A stretch of 24,334 nucleotides of DNA from a virus, in the IMG/VR virus record IMGVR_UViG_3300025652_000532, positions 1-24,334 of that record. One strand, written 5' to 3'. Both the position numbers and the translations under genes were made by a program. The notes beneath the pieces were generated by a model that was not told where the DNA came from, ran no database searches, and saw nothing but the letters and a program-made list of their open reading frames with translations. Below, in pieces: positions 21,001 through 24,334 of the stretch. Every line of letters begins with the position of its first letter. The first letter of the stretch is position 1.

Positions 21001-24000
21001 GTCAAAGTAAGCTATACCAAAGTCATGGAATGCACCTGTTTTAAACGAACTAATACCAGGAGCTCCACTAAGGAATTTAGCGTCAACAATAATATCAGCT
21101 TTTTGCCATCCATCATTGTCGGCTGCCCAAAGAGCCCCTACTGTATCAATTTCTTCATTATCGTGAAAATGAAAATTTATTTTAATCCTAGAACCTATTG
21201 AAGTTAACTCTATATATCCATCATTGTCATTTAAACTACTAAAATTAGAATTAGCACCATCACCAGCGTCTAAACCACCCTGATAGTTACCAGAATCAAA
21301 ATTTTGAATAATCTTATTAGATATTTGATTTACAGTAGTTAACCCAGTAATATCAATATTCATGTTAATTTTAGCAGTTCTATACTTTGTTTTGCCTCCT
21401 GCAGCTAAAGCTGCTTTTCTACCAATAGAAAATCCTAAGTCTAAATTTAAAGACTGAGAGTTTTCATCATTAAGATCTAAGCCATTTAGTTCTAAATAAA
21501 AATTAACATTACAATTTTTATTTCCACCTGGTTTCCATTTGTTTCCACCAACTTCATTACTTATAGCTAAACACAATTTAGAGCTTTCAGCAATTGAGTT
21601 ATTACCAGTAGCTAAGCTCTCTAATAAATAGTTAGTACCTGTGCTTGCGTAAACCAAAAGACCAGAGTCTGTAGTCTCAATCTTAGGTTTATTGTCGGTT
21701 TCAAAAATACTCTTAACAACTAAAGGTGTGTTGTCGTAACCCTCTAGTACGTTACCATAAGTTAACCTATTATCAGATATTATAGTTTGAGCTTTAGCTA
21801 ACTTAGGTACAGCATCAAATAACTTGTCTGACTCAGCCTTATCTATAAATGGATATACACCATTGTTTTTAAAGTTAATTGAGGATCTATCTACGTTAAA
21901 ATGATAATCAGCAGGGTTTAAACCACTGTCTGCAGAAGATATTAATTCATTCTTTCTAATCTTTAGGTACTTAATAAAGTTATTCTGAACTGTCTCTACT
22001 AAAAAGAACTCCCCATTGTTACCCTTCCTAGCTACAATCTCTATCTTTTTAACGTCTGATATAGCATCTACATAACCTACACCAAGATTATTAGCTGTTT
22101 TATTATATTCAGAAAACTTTAATGGTGTATTTCTAGCAAACTCAGGATCTATATATATATTAGATATACCACTATAAGAAGTATTCTCATTATCACAGTG
22201 TATATATCTATACTTAAACTGAAATAAGTTATCTAGTATATTATTGTGTGCGTAGCCTTCGTCATGACTAGGATTAATAACAGGTCTGTTATTAGGTTGA
22301 TGTTTAACAACATCTAAGTAACGCATCTTATCCTCGTAGTTACCATAGCTTATTAATGGTGAGTAAGCATCCTTTGGATCTGCAAACATCATTATACCAG
22401 GTAGCTCCGTAAAGCTCTCAAGGAAAGGACAGTTAGTTATTAAAGCAGATGTATGATTACCATCAGGTAGCTGTAAAGGTTTAGCATTGTTAAGTGTAAA
22501 TGTTACAGGTTGAACTGTAGTTATAGTAGTTTCACTTATGCTTTCAACACGATAATATCTAGGAAAGTCATTACTATCTAATACACCAATGTACTCTCCA
22601 GGAGATAATTCACTATTTGATAATTCAGCACTAACTGTAACTTGATCTGTACTATTGACATTAAAGGTAATATTATCAGGCATCTTTCTAACAATACCAG
22701 TAACCTCAGCATAGCCATTGTATGATGTTACACCTTCATAACTAGCTTGAGTGTATATTACATCTCCAATATTAAATTTATTATTTATGCTTTCATAAGT
22801 TAAAAACGCAGAACTAGAGTTACCATTATAGTAAATCTCTTCAAACTTAACAGCGTTATCTATATTGACCTCGTTTTTCTTAGCTAACTCAACATTAATT
22901 TTTCTAGGTCTATTAAGGTTGTCTGTCCAGTAAAGTATGTCATCTATCTTATTTACCCCTGTAATAGCCTTGTTGTTACTGAAGTTTAGTATGTTATCAA
23001 CTAAACCATTACTACCTACTCGACCATCTTGATACACAGTCCTAACCTTATCATCTATAAGACTATATTCTAATATAGAATCATAATTATTATAAGATGT
23101 ATCATTTATAAAATAATAAATGCAGCTCTTAGGTTTATCTTCGTAAGTACCTATACATTTGTATTTAGAACTTAGATTAGACCTAACACTAGTTCTTTGA
23201 AGTAAAGTGTTTGTTATATATTTTTTAGCACCTGAAATGTAGTTAGTTAAATTAGGAGGTGCATCTGTAGACTTTCTTACTATAATATCTGATTTTACAG
23301 AAGGGTAAATAAGGTCATCAATATCTTCAACGTCACTCATAGAATAACTATCTGTAGTGGCTTGATCTACAAAACTCTCAACAGAACCCCTTAAACTTCT
23401 TTGATTAGTGCCCTCCACTGTTTCTTCACCATCACCTAAGTCAATTTGCTCTACATTTTCAAAGTGAAGTTGGTAATTTATACCACCTGGAGCAGAAGGA
23501 ATGTTATTTCCAGTAGTAGTATTCCAAGTATATTCTCTAGAATTGTCTTGAAACAATGTTACTGATTGTTGTGAAGAATCTAAAGAAGTACTATTTTCAT
23601 CTTGATCTACAACCTCAAACTCCCAGCCACTAATCGTAGATGAAAACTCTACCTGAAGACCATTAGTTTCTCCTGTTTGACCTATAACATACTCTGAAAC
23701 CTCAGACATAGGAGTACTACCTTTATTAATTATAACACCATTTTCATCAAGCAATTCTCCAAAGTCTTGATTTAGTATTTTAACTGTTAAATAAGTTGCA
23801 AGTCCAATTTCATTAAAAAACGGTATGTCAATTAAAGCTCCAGGACTTATAAAATTACCTTGAGGATCATTAAGGAAGCTATCATAATATGCTCTATTAG
23901 CATCTTCGTTTGCATTTCTTACAAAATAAGCTAACTCTTGTTGAGCAGAATTAGATACATCATTATTTTTTCTAAAATATTTATAAGTTAGACCTTGAAC

Positions 24001-24334
24001 GTTAATTAATTCTAACTCAACCTCTTCATCACCACCTAAAGACCACCCATCTGTATTTGTTATCTTTAGTCTTTTTGTTAGATTAGAATTCGGATAAAGT
24101 TCATCGTTACTCAATACTGGTACACCACCAGTTAAAGTCATTAACCACTTATTTACATTTAAAGGGTTTACTCCTGTATTACCAGACTGTATCTCTCCTA
24201 TTTGAGTATTTAATAGAGTAACTAAACTATATAGGCTATCAATCTGACTGCTTAAATCATCATTGTTAGCACTATAATCAGAAGAAACTTGATCTATATC
24301 AGATTGAGATATACTACTATCTATACTTAATTGA
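18013..24334 (-). CDS. giant beta-rich tail / stabilisation protein (at least 2106 aa, N-terminus outside window)
   Basis: The frame is open to the right edge: upstream of the first ATG (24141) another 64 codons continue without a stop. They encode a Ser/Asp/Ile-rich segment (ISQSDIDQVSSDYSANND...LYSLVTLLNTQIGEIQSG) that looks like a coiled stalk, so the true start lies beyond the window. The body is strand-rich, without membrane segments. Landmarks I recognise from Bacteroidota and crAss-like phage structural proteins are ITGVNKIDDILYWTDN followed by RPRKINVE (about 22880-22980); FGCGLNPESIV...FYFADIKRGAILRLS (about 19590-19690); a propeller-like YDPKYDEYVITIP (about 19400-19450); FSEGTNRWTSFYSFVPEF (about 19201-19265); and a C-terminal KSGNIEGERMKGSYMRAIL. 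The repeated strand motifs suggest a beta-propeller. It probably forms a tail hub, appendage or stabilisation ring at the virion surface, just upstream of the ejection proteins. No catalytic motif is seen. Confidence 0.75.
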   Translation of the reverse strand, partial: QLSIDSSISQSDIDQVSSDYSANNDDLSSQIDSLYSLVTLLNTQIGEIQSGNTGVNPLNVNKWLMTLTGGVPVLSNDELYPNSNLTKRLKITNTDGWSLGGDEEVELELINVQGLTYKYFRKNNDVSNSAQQELAYFVRNANEDANRAYYDSFLNDPQGNFISPGALIDIPFFNEIGLATYLTVKILNQDFGELLDENGVIINKGSTPMSEVSEYVIGQTGETNGLQVEFSSTISGWEFEVVDQDENSTSLDSSQQSVTLFQDNSREYTWNTTTGNNIPSAPGGINYQLHFENVEQIDLGDGEETVEGTNQRSLRGSVESFVDQATTDSYSMSDVEDIDDLIYPSVKSDIIVRKSTDAPPNLTNYISGAKKYITNTLLQRTSVRSNLSSKYKCIGTYEDKPKSCIYYFINDTSYNNYDSILEYSLIDDKVRTVYQDGRVGSNGLVDNILNFSNNKAITGVNKIDDILYWTDNLNRPRKINVELAKKNEVNIDNAVKFEEIYYNGNSSSAFLTYESINNKFNIGDVIYTQASYEGVTSYNGYAEVTGIVRKMPDNITFNVNSTDQVTVSAELSNSELSPGEYIGVLDSNDFPRYYRVESISETTITTVQPVTFTLNNAKPLQLPDGNHTSALITNCPFLESFTELPGIMMFADPKDAYSPLISYGNYEDKMRYLDVVKHQPNNRPVINPSHDEGYAHNNILDNLFQFKYRYIHCDNENTSYSGISNIYIDPEFARNTPLKFSEYNKTANNLGVGYVDAISDVKKIEIVARKGNNGEFFLVETVQNNFIKYLKIRKNELISSADSGLNPADYHFNVDRSSINFKNNGVYPFIDKAESDKLFDAVPKLAKAQTIISDNRLTYGNVLEGYDNTPLVVKSIFETDNKPKIETTDSGLLVYASTGTNYLLESLATGNNSIAESSKLCLAISNEVGGNKWKPGGNKNCNVNFYLELNGLDLNDENSQSLNLDLGFSIGRKAALAAGGKTKYRTAKINMNIDITGLTTVNQISNKIIQNFDSGNYQGGLDAGDGANSNFSSLNDNDGYIELTSIGSRIKINFHFHDNEEIDTVGALWAADNDGWQKADIIVDAKFLSGAPGISSFKTGAFHDFGIAYFDETNRCSFVNTAPDFGKRVKLQDKFDDEFVLEELNGTRVYNKFPTEGGPELGQSSEVKFEVYNRPPIWATSYQFVYAGNTSVDEFMQVTIPHVIPGSGGGDTQMYLSLQSLKSHKSSYTESTSSLVDFDIADGDRIRFVSCKIGNERKRFTTYLDFEITGFDVYQSDTPAGEDTQPIATGAGEGGFYITIPNPGSDAVALDGGGEVSLNHSGFSLNGSGYDLLIAEIYRPRKTQSPENLVYYEIGDRYQIGNAGEGSRYHDGDTAQGTIFFTDKDVNTEVCLQPAVVTLNSGDVYMKARTMFTIINGSTFESFACEDYFLNDFHHTNHYDRGRINVINTNAAERRLNASVYYSETYVSTGAINGLSSFNLANTPYFDYNKDFGSIQSLKNKDNDLIIFHESKVGRVLVKQDILNTASGEGLVSLSNDVIGNYAKLYSGQFGCGLNPESIVKHGQKFYFADIKRGAILRLSTDGLTVVSDYGMKDYFRDIGEMYIKYNPDEITSSDYNSDKESTPYLLLGGYDPKYDEYVITIPSISDGRSNSTANPNQASGWGSSISSWDNVTSTANVSVDDTIFDAVTLAFSEGTNRWTSFYSFVPEFYSKINKQFVSFNQGRIYRHNNSDVYSRGYSNFNKFYGNQNLSYIDFVFNAEPSSVKTYNAIGIESDTKFITGLFTNMGQYYGNYSDVITTSIAFKKVKGTISNDSDDSNEIIGNNTNFYEDVSPGDLIRVFGTDKNGSYLKKDFIVKKVISNSLIKVNEPVNLELNNSYMLVIDYKSKEGIQYSEIPFAGSGIDSLNDNVDFGDGSDIQGVGSASEVITNDKSPYVTLIGDNFNVVDFNKPISPVDMVSGAEYAIQELGDNNSFDVSLSSSNLSAESNVVGTVFTSSFPQQTTGLVKVISTNYKLYYKNSSDNKTTFLGYIFSSSPTKIDFLSSPEYNNIDLTNGFLFVVKSGNIEGERMKGSYMRAILATNLNQSKSKFNLYAANADVDKSELSNR

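Noticed and set aside
1-24334. CRISPR array, insertion sequence, integrase or attachment site
   Set aside because: No short regularly spaced direct repeats, transposase motifs, tyrosine or serine recombinase motifs, or tRNA-flanking direct repeats were seen on either strand.
1-24334. Recoded stop codons
   Set aside because: TAA, TAG and TGA all end plausible genes, and the giant frames read through with standard code, so no reassignment is needed.

Overview
The window looks like part of the genome of a tailed bacteriophage, most probably one infecting a member of the Bacteroidota (a marine Flavobacteriia-type host is my best guess). The DNA is AT-rich. Almost no start codon has a usable Shine-Dalgarno sequence; starts follow A/T-rich leaders such as AAAATAATTA, which is typical of Bacteroidota and their phages. 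The two largest virion proteins belong to families I recognise from Bacteroidota podoviruses and crAss-like phages. No integrase, repressor, rRNA, tRNA, CRISPR array or insertion sequence is visible. TAA, TAG and TGA all end genes, so the standard code fits.

Left arm, 1-4877, plus strand: a tightly packed early or DNA-metabolism operon with many start/stop overlaps. In order it holds the 3' part of a DnaB-type helicase, a 29-residue membrane microprotein, a protein with a DnaA domain IV-like helix-turn-helix, two unknown small proteins, a 122-base non-coding gap with two RNA hairpins, and a 26-residue membrane microprotein. Then come a zinc-ribbon protein, a small Cys-containing protein, a DUF1599-type (nucleotide-modification-associated) protein, a PD-(D/E)XK-like protein, a small unknown, a basic HNH-remnant-like protein, a DUF1064/T7-endonuclease-I-like nuclease, a 53-residue acidic Cys protein, a PhoH-like ATPase and a small unknown.

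Middle, 4878-5129: the two transcription units converge here. The gap holds two well-formed hairpins and a strong intrinsic terminator for the leftward transcript.

Right arm, 5130-24334, minus strand: a late virion module read right to left. A protein of at least 2106 residues, open at the right edge, resembles the giant beta-rich tail/stabilisation proteins of Bacteroidota phages. It is followed by 300-, 486- and 3492-residue proteins whose order and tight coupling recall T7 gp14-gp15-gp16, the internal virion (ejectosome) proteins. The 3492-residue protein is a mosaic 'large polyvalent protein'. It has N-terminal 30-residue repeats, hydrophobic segments, an HExxH metallopeptidase, several LPD-type modules, a ParB-like module and a C-terminal LPD38-like region. 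Four exact RFQ motifs and one RMQ motif sit at or near the boundaries between its later modules, which suggests a polyprotein with punctuating cleavage sites. This is the most interesting candidate system in the window.
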